Assembly (NCBI GenBank): GCA_965659715.1
Contig: CBFHXE010000006.1
Coordinates: forward strand, 1 to 64,000
Direction: 5' to 3'
Length of the DNA stretch: 64,000 nucleotides
From: CABZJG01 sp965659715
Lineage (GTDB): Bacteria; Pseudomonadota; Alphaproteobacteria; Rhodobacterales; Rhodobacteraceae
Shown here: piece after piece, positions 15,955 through 24,032 of the stretch
How the letters are laid out: the number at the start of each line of letters is the position of its first letter
Numbering within the stretch: the first letter of the stretch is position 1
Position numbers and translations under genes: made by a program
The notes under the pieces: model-generated
Told to the model about the DNA's origin: nothing
The model's database searches: none
Seen by the model: the letters and a program-made list of their open reading frames with translations, nothing else

Positions 15955-17151
15955 TTAAGTCACGCGCGCCTTGATCTTAAACTCAGCCTTATCCCATAAA
16001 TTACCCTGCATAATTTCGGTTAAAATTTCACACCCGGCCAGAACATCATCCCGATCCAAATACAGCGGTGTGAACCCAAATCGCATAATATCTGGTGCCC
16101 TAAAATCACCAATGACACCGCGCTCAATAAGCGCCTGCATCGCAGCATACCCATGCTCAAAGTGAAACGAGACCTGAGAACCGCGTTCAGCTGGGTCTCG
16201 GGGTGAAGCCAGCGTGAGCATTGGACAGTTTTTTTCGACAGTCTCGATAAAGAGCGTACTTAATTCTATCGAACGTTCGCGCAAATCAGCCATGTCTACC
16301 CGATCCCAAATATCGAGTGCAGCCTCAAGGCTGGCCATAGCAATCACCGAAGGTGTGCCCACACGCATTCTCTCAATACCTTCACCTGCTGCATAGCTTG
16401 GCTCAAACGCAAACGGGGCCGCATGTCCCAACCAACCGGACAAAGCCGGACGGGCACGGCCCAAATGGCGTGGAGCCACGTAAATGAAGCCCGGCGCGCC
16501 GGGGCCACCATTCAGATATTTATAAGTGCAGCCGACGGCAAAATCAGCCCCGCACCCCATTAGATCAACCTCAAAGGCCCCTGCGGAATGCGCTAGGTCC
16601 CAAACCGTAAGCGCCCCGACCGCATGCGCCTTGGCCGTAAGGTCGCGCATATCATGGCGCCGCCCTGTGCGGTAATCAACTTCTGTGATCAGCGTGACTG
16701 CGACCTCATCGGTAATATTCTTGGCAATATCTTCTGGGGCAACAACGCGCAACTCATGGCCAGCATTAAGCGACTTTATCAAACCTTCGGCCATGTAAAG
16801 ATCTGATGGAAAATTCCCACTATCAGAAAGAATAACACGCCGATCGGGACGCATCTCAAGCGCCGAGGCAAGCGCTTGGTAGACCTTGATCGATAGGGTA
16901 TCACCAACCACCACATGTCCGCGCTCTGCGCCGATCAACCGCGCAATCCGATCTCCAACGGACACCGGCTGCTGCATCCAACCGGCATTGTTCCAGCCGG
17001 TGATCAACATCTCGCCCCATTCACTTTCCATTATCTGGCTAACTTTTTGGACGGCAGCTTTCGGCAAAGGGCCAAGCGAGTTGCCATCTAGATAAATCAT
17101 CCCTTGCGGCAGATTAAAATGTGCTTTTGTGTCGGAAAAATTGGTCTTCAT
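15955..17151 (-). CDS. kynU: Kynureninase
   Basis: This 398-residue PLP enzyme cleaves kynurenine (or 3-hydroxykynurenine) to anthranilate and alanine. Typical marks are IYLDGNSLGPLPKA near the start, DSGNFPSDLYM, VWDLAHSAGAFEVDL, the PLP-lysine segment CTYKYLNGGPGAPGF, and GWLGH. Its ATG overlaps the stop of the upstream SDR gene by 4 nt (ATGA), so both are translated from one message. No tryptophan dioxygenase or formamidase gene is in the window, so the pathway must be completed elsewhere. Confidence 0.95.
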   Translation of the reverse strand: MKTNFSDTKAHFNLPQGMIYLDGNSLGPLPKAAVQKVSQIMESEWGEMLITGWNNAGWMQQPVSVGDRIARLIGAERGHVVVGDTLSIKVYQALASALEMRPDRRVILSDSGNFPSDLYMAEGLIKSLNAGHELRVVAPEDIAKNITDEVAVTLITEVDYRTGRRHDMRDLTAKAHAVGALTVWDLAHSAGAFEVDLMGCGADFAVGCTYKYLNGGPGAPGFIYVAPRHLGRARPALSGWLGHAAPFAFEPSYAAGEGIERMRVGTPSVIAMASLEAALDIWDRVDMADLRERSIELSTLFIETVEKNCPMLTLASPRDPAERGSQVSFHFEHGYAAMQALIERGVIGDFRAPDIMRFGFTPLYLDRDDVLAGCEILTEIMQGNLWDKAEFKIKARVT

Positions 17152-17897
17152 ACCTGACCCCCTGCAATATTAATTGTTTGCCCGTTGACGCTTGCGGCTG
17201 CGGGCGCGCAAAGCCAAAGGGCGGCCTGTGCAACTTCATCAGCATCAATTAATCTTTTGTGCAGGTTTGAGCCCACCATCATTTCCATTGCTTGTTCCTG
17301 AGAAAAACCACGTTTTTGGATCGCGTCAAGGTTTGCGTCGATAATAGGAGTATCAACATATCCAGGGCAAAGGGCATTAAACGTAATTGACCCACCAAGA
17401 TATTCTTCTGAATAAGAGCGGATCAAACCGATGAGCCCATGCTTGCTGGCGGCATAGGCGCCACCGCCTTTAAGCCCTCTGATCCCCGCAATTGACGAGA
17501 CGCCAATCACCCTGCCCCAATCGGCGGTTGCCATCGAGCGCATGGCTTCACGAATTGTGATAAAGGCACCATCAAGGTTGGTGGCCATGATTTTGCGCCA
17601 AAGATCCATTTCAGTTTTCTGCAGCGCCCGACCTTCGGCAATACCTGCGTTGGCAACACAAATTTGGATAGGCCCTCTGGCTTCCACGGCCTGGGCAATG
17701 GTGTCGCGCTGTGCGTCCTCATCCGTGACATCCATTGCCAGTGGATAAATCCGCTCATTAGCCACCTCTTCCAGCACCGCAAGCCTACGGCCGGTGATGG
17801 TGACGAGGGCCCCCTCGGAGGCCAAAGCGTGCGCAATTGCCAACCCTATTCCGGTCCCGCCCCCGGTCACCAAAGCATGTGCACCATTTAATGACAT
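17148..17897 (-). CDS. Short-chain dehydrogenase/reductase coupled to kynU
   Basis: This 249-residue classical SDR has TGGGTGIG at the N-terminus for NAD(P) binding, NAG at about 84-86, Ser in GVSSIAGI and the YAASK active site. The C-terminus (ALCPGYVDTPI, NGQTINIAGGQV) is like 3-hydroxybutyrate or 3-hydroxyacyl-CoA dehydrogenases. AGGAGG is found just upstream of the ATG. Overlap with kynU suggests a step in aromatic amino acid or anthranilate catabolism, perhaps a 3-hydroxyacyl-CoA oxidation; this is inference from linkage only. Confidence 0.85.
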   Translation of the reverse strand: MSLNGAHALVTGGGTGIGLAIAHALASEGALVTITGRRLAVLEEVANERIYPLAMDVTDEDAQRDTIAQAVEARGPIQICVANAGIAEGRALQKTEMDLWRKIMATNLDGAFITIREAMRSMATADWGRVIGVSSIAGIRGLKGGGAYAASKHGLIGLIRSYSEEYLGGSITFNALCPGYVDTPIIDANLDAIQKRGFSQEQAMEMMVGSNLHKRLIDADEVAQAALWLCAPAAASVNGQTINIAGGQV

Positions 17898-18187
17898 CGC
17901 AAATTCCTCCTGATCACAAAACTCATATCAATCCTTTAACAAAGCGCAAGCATCTAGGTTGCTTTGCGCGACAGTAATTTGCCACTTAAGCCTGTTCAAG
18001 CTTGGGCCAATGAAAGCCTTGGGACAGTTGCAAATAAATATAACTCTTACGAAAAGATCTAAAATCAGACCAATGGAGAATTCCGACACGTAAATATCCA
18101 ATTACGGCATTCACATTTGCGCGTGTTGGCTGTAACTAACACCGCACATAAGATCAAATTTAAAAAATATTCGCGGAGAGAGTGCCA
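17898..18187. other. Divergent intergenic region between the SDR and pntA
   Basis: About 290 bp without a gene. It holds the AGGAGG site of the SDR and GGAGAG of pntA. A short imperfect hairpin (CAAAGC...GCTTTG) is visible near 17940-17970. Both promoters should lie here but no convincing -35/-10 pair was identified. Confidence 0.4.
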
Positions 18188-19759
18188 ATGAAAATCGGAA
18201 CGCCCAAAGAAACTCTTGTTGGCGAAGCACGAGTGGCAATGACCCCAGAAAGTGCGCTGCAACTGCAGAAACTTGGCCACGAATGCTTAATAGAAACTGG
18301 CGCCGGACAGGCTGCGGGATTTTCTGACGCTGTTTACAAAGATGCTGGTGTAAAGGTTGTTAAAACAGCGGCCGCCCTTTGGAAAGCCGCGGATACAATT
18401 GCAAAAGTCCGCCCGCCGAATGAAACTGAGGCAAAGCGGTTAAGCGATGGCAAGACTTTAATTTCATTCTTTTTTCCTGCGCAAAACGAAGAACAAATGG
18501 CGCAGATTGCAGCCAGAGGTGCCAGCGTGATCGCCATGGATATGGTACCACGAATTTCGCGGGCACAAAAAATGGATGCGCTTAGTTCTATGGCGAATAT
18601 CGCCGGCTATCGGGCGGTGATTGAGGCTGGAAATAATTTTGGCCGGTTTTTCACCGGTCAGGTGACGGCCGCTGGCAAGGTGCCGCCTGCAAAGGTATTG
18701 ATTGTCGGGGCCGGCGTGGCCGGCTTGGCTGCTATTGGCACGGCTACATCGCTTGGCGCTATCACCTATGCTTTTGATGTTCGTCCGGAAGTGGCCGAAC
18801 AAATTGAATCGATGGGCGCCGAGTTTGTTTTTCTAGACTTTGAAGAGTCTCAGGCAGATGGTGCTGAAACCGGCGGCTATGCTGCGCCGTCCAGTCCAGA
18901 GTTTCGCGAAAAGCAATTGGAAAAGTTTCGCGAACTGGCCCCCGATATTGATATCGTGATCACCACAGCGCTGATCCCCGGTCGCGATGCACCCAAGCTT
19001 TGGCTGGCCGATATGGTCGCCGCGATGAAACCCGGATCGGTGGTGGTCGATCTTGCAGCTGAGCGGGGCGGAAATTGCGACCTGACCGTTGCCGATGAAA
19101 AGGTTATCAGCAAGAACGGTGTGACCATTATTGGATACACCGACTTCCCAAGCCGGATGGCGTCGCAATCCTCAACGCTTTATGCCACAAATATCCGCCA
19201 TATGATGACGGATTTGACGCCTGAAAAAGACGGCAAAGTTAACCATGATATGGAAGATGACGTCATCCGTGGGGCCACGGTAACCCATGACGGCGCTGTC
19301 ACCTTCCCACCGCCGCCGCCCAAAATTCAGGCCATTGCAGCCCAAAAGAAAGAGCCTGTCAAAGAGCCCACGGCCGAGGAAAAACAAGCCGCCGAGGCCG
19401 CCGCATTCAAAGATGCCACAAAAAAACAAGTGGGCATGCTGACCATAGGGGCGGTTTTGACGCTTGTCATTGGGGCCTATGCACCCTCCAGTTTCATGCA
19501 GCACTTTATTGTGTTTGTCTTGGCCGTGTTCGTTGGCTTCCAAGTGATCTGGAACGTAAGCCACGCACTGCACACTCCCCTTATGGCGATCACCAATGCC
19601 ATTTCTTCAATCATCATTCTGGGCGCTTTGATGCAGATTGGCTCTGGTTCGTTTCTTGTGCTTTTGCTTGCAGCCCTGTCGGTCTTTATGGCCGGTATAA
19701 ATATTTTTGGTGGTTTCCTTGTTACACGGCGAATGCTTGCTATGTTCCAGAAATCTTAA
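18188..19759 (+). CDS. pntA: NAD(P) transhydrogenase subunit alpha
   Basis: This 523-residue subunit joins domain I (NAD(H)-binding, residues 1-370, with GTPKETLVGEARVAMTP at the start and VLIVGAGVAGLAA for the dinucleotide) to membrane helices (about 425-510). It includes the proline-rich linker after residue 375. With PntB it couples hydride transfer from NADH to NADP+ to proton entry and so supplies NADPH. The ATG at 18188 is chosen because GGAGAG lies upstream; a GTG two codons earlier is possible. pntB follows after 15 bp. Confidence 0.96.
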   Translation: MKIGTPKETLVGEARVAMTPESALQLQKLGHECLIETGAGQAAGFSDAVYKDAGVKVVKTAAALWKAADTIAKVRPPNETEAKRLSDGKTLISFFFPAQNEEQMAQIAARGASVIAMDMVPRISRAQKMDALSSMANIAGYRAVIEAGNNFGRFFTGQVTAAGKVPPAKVLIVGAGVAGLAAIGTATSLGAITYAFDVRPEVAEQIESMGAEFVFLDFEESQADGAETGGYAAPSSPEFREKQLEKFRELAPDIDIVITTALIPGRDAPKLWLADMVAAMKPGSVVVDLAAERGGNCDLTVADEKVISKNGVTIIGYTDFPSRMASQSSTLYATNIRHMMTDLTPEKDGKVNHDMEDDVIRGATVTHDGAVTFPPPPPKIQAIAAQKKEPVKEPTAEEKQAAEAAAFKDATKKQVGMLTIGAVLTLVIGAYAPSSFMQHFIVFVLAVFVGFQVIWNVSHALHTPLMAITNAISSIIILGALMQIGSGSFLVLLLAALSVFMAGINIFGGFLVTRRMLAMFQKS

Positions 19760-19774
19760 GAGAGGACGAAGACA

Positions 19775-21217
19775 ATGGACATCGGATTTACAACAGCAGC
19801 TTATGTAGTTGCAGCTGTTCTCTTCATTCTCTCGCTCGGAGGTCTTTCCGGACAGGAAAGTGCAAAACGTGCGGTTTGGTATGGCATCGTGGGCATGGCC
19901 CTTGCCGTATCAGCGACACTAATCGGCCCGGGGTCTGGATTTTGGCTTTTGTCATTGGTCCTAATCGCCATTGGCGGCTATATCGGTATGCAATTGGCCC
20001 AACGGGTGCAGATGACTCAAATGCCCGAACTTGTGGCCGCCATGCACTCACTGGTTGGCCTGGCAGCAGTTTTCGTTGGCTTTAATGCGGACTTTGAAAT
20101 CGAAAATGTTCGTGTCGCACTTGAACAGAGTAGCGAAGGCATCTCTGCCCTTACAGGATTTGCAGCTGTGGTGGCCAAAAAGACTGCCGTTGAAATTAAC
20201 ATTCTTCGGGTCGAGCTGTTTTTAGGCATCTTTATCGGCGCCATTACATTCACCGGTTCCGTAGTGGCTTACGGCAAACTTGCCGGCCGCGTAGACTCCA
20301 AAGCAGTGAAACTTCCAGGCGGTCATGCGTTGAACGCTGCAGCCGCTTTTATTTCAGTCTTTTCATTGATTTGGTATTTCAATTCAGGTGATTTCTTGCC
20401 GCTGGTCATCATGACAATTGCTGCGCTCTTTATCGGCTGGCATCTTATTATGGGGATCGGCGGAGCCGACATGCCGGTTGTTGTTTCGATGCTCAACTCT
20501 TACTCTGGCTGGGCAGCTGCGGCGATTGGCTTTTCGCTTGGCAACGATCTTTTAATCGTGGTTGGCGCTTTGGTCGGATCTTCCGGTGCGATCTTGAGTT
20601 ATATCATGTGCAAAGCGATGAACCGCTCTTTTGTATCGGTGATCCTTGGCGGCTTTGGTGGCACAACCGGGCCGCAAATGGCTGTAGAAGGTGAGCAGGT
20701 CGCCATCGAAGCCGATGGTGTGGCCGCAGCGCTGAATGATGCCGACAGTGTGATTATCATCCCCGGCTATGGCATGGCCGTGGCGCAGGCGCAGCAGGCG
20801 GTCAGCGAGTTGACAAAGCGGCTGCGGGCCAAAGGAAAATCCATCCGTTTTGCAATCCATCCGGTGGCAGGCCGTTTGCCCGGGCATATGAACGTGCTTT
20901 TGGCAGAGGCCAAAGTTCCCTATGATATCGTGCTTGAAATGGATGAGATAAATGATGATTTCCCTGAGACTGATGTGGCGATTGTCATCGGTTCAAACGA
21001 TATTGTGAACCCGGCTGCACAGGATGATCCAAACAGCCCGATCGCAGGAATGCCGGTACTGGAATGCTGGAAAGCGAAACAGGTCTTTGTGTCAAAACGC
21101 GGACAGGGCACGGGATATTCCGGCATCGAAAATCCACTGTTTTTTAAAGAAAACACACGGATGTTCTATGGCGACGCCAAAGAATCATTGAATAAACTTC
21201 TCACAATGATCGAGTGA
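19775..21217 (+). CDS. pntB: NAD(P) transhydrogenase subunit beta
   Basis: This 480-residue protein has about nine N-terminal membrane helices (1-265) and a C-terminal NADP(H)-binding domain III with IIPGYGMAVAQAQ and IHPVAGRLPGHMNVLLAEA. The last part (IGSNDIVNPAAQ, GYSGIENPLF) is diagnostic. It is the proton-translocating partner of PntA. A purine-rich AGAGGA lies before its ATG. The unit ends in a GC-rich hairpin shared with the convergent mcm gene. Confidence 0.97.
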   Translation: MDIGFTTAAYVVAAVLFILSLGGLSGQESAKRAVWYGIVGMALAVSATLIGPGSGFWLLSLVLIAIGGYIGMQLAQRVQMTQMPELVAAMHSLVGLAAVFVGFNADFEIENVRVALEQSSEGISALTGFAAVVAKKTAVEINILRVELFLGIFIGAITFTGSVVAYGKLAGRVDSKAVKLPGGHALNAAAAFISVFSLIWYFNSGDFLPLVIMTIAALFIGWHLIMGIGGADMPVVVSMLNSYSGWAAAAIGFSLGNDLLIVVGALVGSSGAILSYIMCKAMNRSFVSVILGGFGGTTGPQMAVEGEQVAIEADGVAAALNDADSVIIIPGYGMAVAQAQQAVSELTKRLRAKGKSIRFAIHPVAGRLPGHMNVLLAEAKVPYDIVLEMDEINDDFPETDVAIVIGSNDIVNPAAQDDPNSPIAGMPVLECWKAKQVFVSKRGQGTGYSGIENPLFFKENTRMFYGDAKESLNKLLTMIE

Positions 21218-21241
21218 GTTAAGCTCAGGTTAAAACAAAAA

Positions 21242-21271
21242 CCCCACCCCTTAAAACCTATTGGGGTGGGG
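21242..21271 (-). terminator. Strong hairpin terminator for mcm, shared with pntB
   Basis: CCCCACCCC (21242-21250) and GGGGTGGGG (21263-21271) make a perfect 9-bp GC stem with a 12-nt loop. Read on the minus strand it is followed at once by TTTTTGTTTT, a good U-run, so it terminates mcm. On the plus strand only a poor ACTTTT follows, but the hairpin probably also slows pntB transcripts. Confidence 0.85.
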
Positions 21272-21287
21272 CGCAACTTTTAGATCT

Positions 21288-23417
21288 TTAAGTGCGGGTC
21301 GCGCGGATCAATTCTAAAATTTCTTGCGCTGCAGTGGGTATATTGGTTCCCGGACCAAAGATTGCCTTGACGCCTGCGGACTTTAAAAAGTCATAATCTT
21401 GTTGCGGGATAACACCACCGCAAATTACCAGAATATCGCCAGCATCACGCGCTTCAAGCACCTCGATGAGCTTGGGCGCAAGCGTCTTATGTCCGGCCGC
21501 CTGACTGGAAATTCCGATCACATGGACATCATTGTCAATCGCATCCTGCGCAGCTTCATCAGGGGTTTGGAAAAGCGGGCCAACATCGACATCAAAACCG
21601 ATATCAGCAAAGGCGGTGGCAATAACCTTCGCGCCCCGGTCATGTCCATCTTGCCCCATTTTAACCACCAGCATGCGCGGCCGGCGGCCTTCCTCTTTGA
21701 CAAATTGCTCAACTGACTGTTGGATTTTTTCAAACTCTGTGTCGCCTTCATAGGCTTTGCCATAAACCCCCGCTAATGTTTTCACTTCAGCGCGGTGGCG
21801 CCCAAACACTTTTTCCATAGCCATGCTAATCTCTCCTACGGTTGCGCGGGCACGCGCGGCCTCAACTGCGGCTTCGAGTAAGTTCCCGCCCTCTGCGGCA
21901 CGACGCGATATTTCCTCAAGCGCCGCATCGCAGCACACAGCATCACGACCTTCTCGGATTGCATCTAACCGCGCGATCTGCGTTTCGCGCACCGCAGCGT
22001 TGTCTATATCGCGAATTTCAATGTCATCCTCTTGATCAAGTCGATACTTGTTTACCCCCACAATCACTTGCTCGCCGCGATCTATATTGGCCTGCCGCTG
22101 TGCTGCGGCCTCTTCAATGCGCAGCTTTGGCATACCGCTGGCCACGGCCTTGGTCATCCCCCCCATGGCGTCAACCTCTTCAATAAGCTGCCAAGCCGCA
22201 TCGGCCAGATCGGCGGTTAGCTTTTCCACATAATAAGATCCGGCAAGTGGATCGACCACATTGGTCACGCCGGTTTCTTCTTGCAAGATAAGCTGAGTGT
22301 TGCGTGCGATACGCGCAGCAAATTCGGTCGGCAATGCAATCGCTTCATCCAAAGCGTTGGTATGTAGCGACTGGGTGCCGCCCAGAACAGCGCTCATTGC
22401 TTCATAGGCTGTACGTACCACATTGTTATAGGGGTCTTGTTCTTGCAGGCTGACGCCTGAGGTCTGACAATGGGTGCGCAGCATTTTTGAGCGCGGGTTT
22501 TTCGCTCCGAGGTCGGTCATGATGCGATGCCATAGTAGCCGCGCAGCACGCAGCTTTGCAGCTTCCATAAAGAAATTCATCCCAATGGCAAAAAAGAAAG
22601 AAAGCCGCCCTGCGAAGTGATCTACATCCATACCGCGTGCAATGGCTGTTTTGACGTATTCTTTACCATCAGCCAAAGTAAAGGCAAGTTCCTGCACCAA
22701 ATTCGCCCCGGCCTCCTGCATATGGTATCCAGAGATCGAAATAGAATTGAACTTGGGGATTTCGTTTGAGGTATATTCGATAATATCCGCCACAATGCGC
22801 ATTGAAGGTTCGGGCGGATAAATATAGGTATTACGCACCATAAATTCTTTTAGAATATCGTTTTGAATGGTGCCGGACAGCTTTGCTTTGTCATGCCCCT
22901 GCTCTTCTCCGGCGACAATAAAATTTGCCAGAACCGGGATCACAGCCCCGTTCATTGTCATTGAGACAGAAACTTGATCCAAAGGGATGCTATCGAAAAG
23001 AATTTTCATGTCTTCGACGCTATCAATGGCAACTCCAGCCTTGCCGACATCCCCGATCACCCGCGGATGATCGCTGTCATAGCCGCGGTGTGTGGCCAAA
23101 TCAAAGGCCACCGAAACCCCTTGCTGGCCGGCGGCAAGTGCTTTTCGGTAAAATGCATTCGATGCCTCAGCGGTGGAAAAACCTGCATATTGGCGAATGG
23201 TCCAAGGACGGCCAGCATACATCGTTGACCGAACCCCGCGTACAAATGGCTCTTGGCCCGGTAAGCTGTCTATATGATCCAGTCCAGAGACATCTTCGGA
23301 TGTATAAAGCGGATTGATATCAATACCTTCAAGCGTTTGCCATGACAGATCCTCTAGGCTTTTTCCACGCAGCTCTTTTTCGGCGGCCGTGCGCCATGAC
23401 TGTTTACTATTTGCCAT
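21288..23417 (-). CDS. mcm: Methylmalonyl-CoA mutase
   Basis: This 709-residue adenosylcobalamin enzyme interconverts (R)-methylmalonyl-CoA and succinyl-CoA. The N-terminal CoA-binding barrel has the motif ...PWTIRQYAGFSTAEASN. The C-terminal B12 domain (from about 575) has the base-off histidine in DGHDRG and a downstream GGVIP. It completes propionyl-CoA conversion to a TCA intermediate with PccA/PccB encoded upstream. The ATG at 23417 has GGAGAGAG immediately before it; the longer frame from 23504 adds 29 basic residues and is rejected. The DUF4174 gene is divergent from it across 128 bp. Confidence 0.96.
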   Translation of the reverse strand: MANSKQSWRTAAEKELRGKSLEDLSWQTLEGIDINPLYTSEDVSGLDHIDSLPGQEPFVRGVRSTMYAGRPWTIRQYAGFSTAEASNAFYRKALAAGQQGVSVAFDLATHRGYDSDHPRVIGDVGKAGVAIDSVEDMKILFDSIPLDQVSVSMTMNGAVIPVLANFIVAGEEQGHDKAKLSGTIQNDILKEFMVRNTYIYPPEPSMRIVADIIEYTSNEIPKFNSISISGYHMQEAGANLVQELAFTLADGKEYVKTAIARGMDVDHFAGRLSFFFAIGMNFFMEAAKLRAARLLWHRIMTDLGAKNPRSKMLRTHCQTSGVSLQEQDPYNNVVRTAYEAMSAVLGGTQSLHTNALDEAIALPTEFAARIARNTQLILQEETGVTNVVDPLAGSYYVEKLTADLADAAWQLIEEVDAMGGMTKAVASGMPKLRIEEAAAQRQANIDRGEQVIVGVNKYRLDQEDDIEIRDIDNAAVRETQIARLDAIREGRDAVCCDAALEEISRRAAEGGNLLEAAVEAARARATVGEISMAMEKVFGRHRAEVKTLAGVYGKAYEGDTEFEKIQQSVEQFVKEEGRRPRMLVVKMGQDGHDRGAKVIATAFADIGFDVDVGPLFQTPDEAAQDAIDNDVHVIGISSQAAGHKTLAPKLIEVLEARDAGDILVICGGVIPQQDYDFLKSAGVKAIFGPGTNIPTAAQEILELIRATRT

Positions 23418-23461
23418 TTCTCTCTCCTCAGCGGGTCTGCAAGCTGGGCGCAGCGGCCCAG

Positions 23462-23505
23462 TTTGTAAAATTTTTCGTTTGTTTCGGCGCCCAGCCCTTC
23501 GCAAA
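23462..23505. promoter_or_regulatory. Possible degenerate PccR sites upstream of mcm
   Basis: TTTGTAAA (23462-23469) and TTCGCAAA (23498-23505) each differ at one base from the TTTGCAAA palindrome found in the pcc promoter. They lie 36 bp apart in the mcm/DUF4174 divergent region, at a sensible distance from the mcm start. With one mismatch each in a short motif, chance is not excluded. Confidence 0.3.
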
Positions 23506-23545
23506 TGCCTCTGGCTGAACTATATCAAAGACAAAGGGAGTTCGT

Positions 23546-23971
23546 ATGAAACAATTGATTTTGGCAGCAATACTGTCAGCGACCGCCGCAATCGGATTTG
23601 CCGATAAGCACGCTGATCTATTCCAGCCAGTGACATCAGAAACGGATCTAAAAACATTTGCATGGCAGAACCGTTTGATTGTTGTTTTTGCCAATTCAAA
23701 AGAGGACGTCCGGCTGCAAACCCAAATCGAATATCTAAAAATAGATCCGGCAGCTTTGACAGAGCGAGAAATCGTGGTTTTAACAGACTCCGACCCAGCA
23801 ATGGACAGTCTGTTGCGGCAAAAATTCCGCCCCCGTGGGTTTACGCTTTTGCTCATCGGAAAAGACGGACAGGTTAAACTACGCAAACCATTTCCATGGG
23901 ATTTGCGCGCACTGAGCCGGGCAATTGATAAAATGCCCATGCGCCGGCAAGAAATCAAAGCCAAGAAATGA
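23546..23971 (+). CDS. DUF4174 periplasmic protein
   Basis: This 141-residue protein has a signal peptide (MKQLILAAILSATAAIGFA, cleavage near 19-20) and a thioredoxin-like DUF4174 body, with NRLIVVFANSKEDV, a middle beta-alpha segment and GFTLLLIGKDGQVKLRKPFPWDLRAL at about 105-130. The motif KxPFPW near the C-terminus is typical of this domain. No CxxC is present, so thiol chemistry is unlikely. Function is unknown. GGGAG precedes the ATG. It sits on the opposite strand between pccA and mcm, splitting an otherwise collinear cluster. Confidence 0.8.
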   Translation: MKQLILAAILSATAAIGFADKHADLFQPVTSETDLKTFAWQNRLIVVFANSKEDVRLQTQIEYLKIDPAALTEREIVVLTDSDPAMDSLLRQKFRPRGFTLLLIGKDGQVKLRKPFPWDLRALSRAIDKMPMRRQEIKAKK

Positions 23972-24032
23972 TCCCCTCTTGGGCGATGTAATCTGCGCCC
24001 GGAAATATGATATGATGTGGCGGGGGCCATCC

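Noticed and set aside
18464..18802. Antisense frames inside pntA, mcm, pccA, pccB and other large genes
   Set aside because: Each lies opposite a well-supported gene and shows no motif, start signal or conservation cue.
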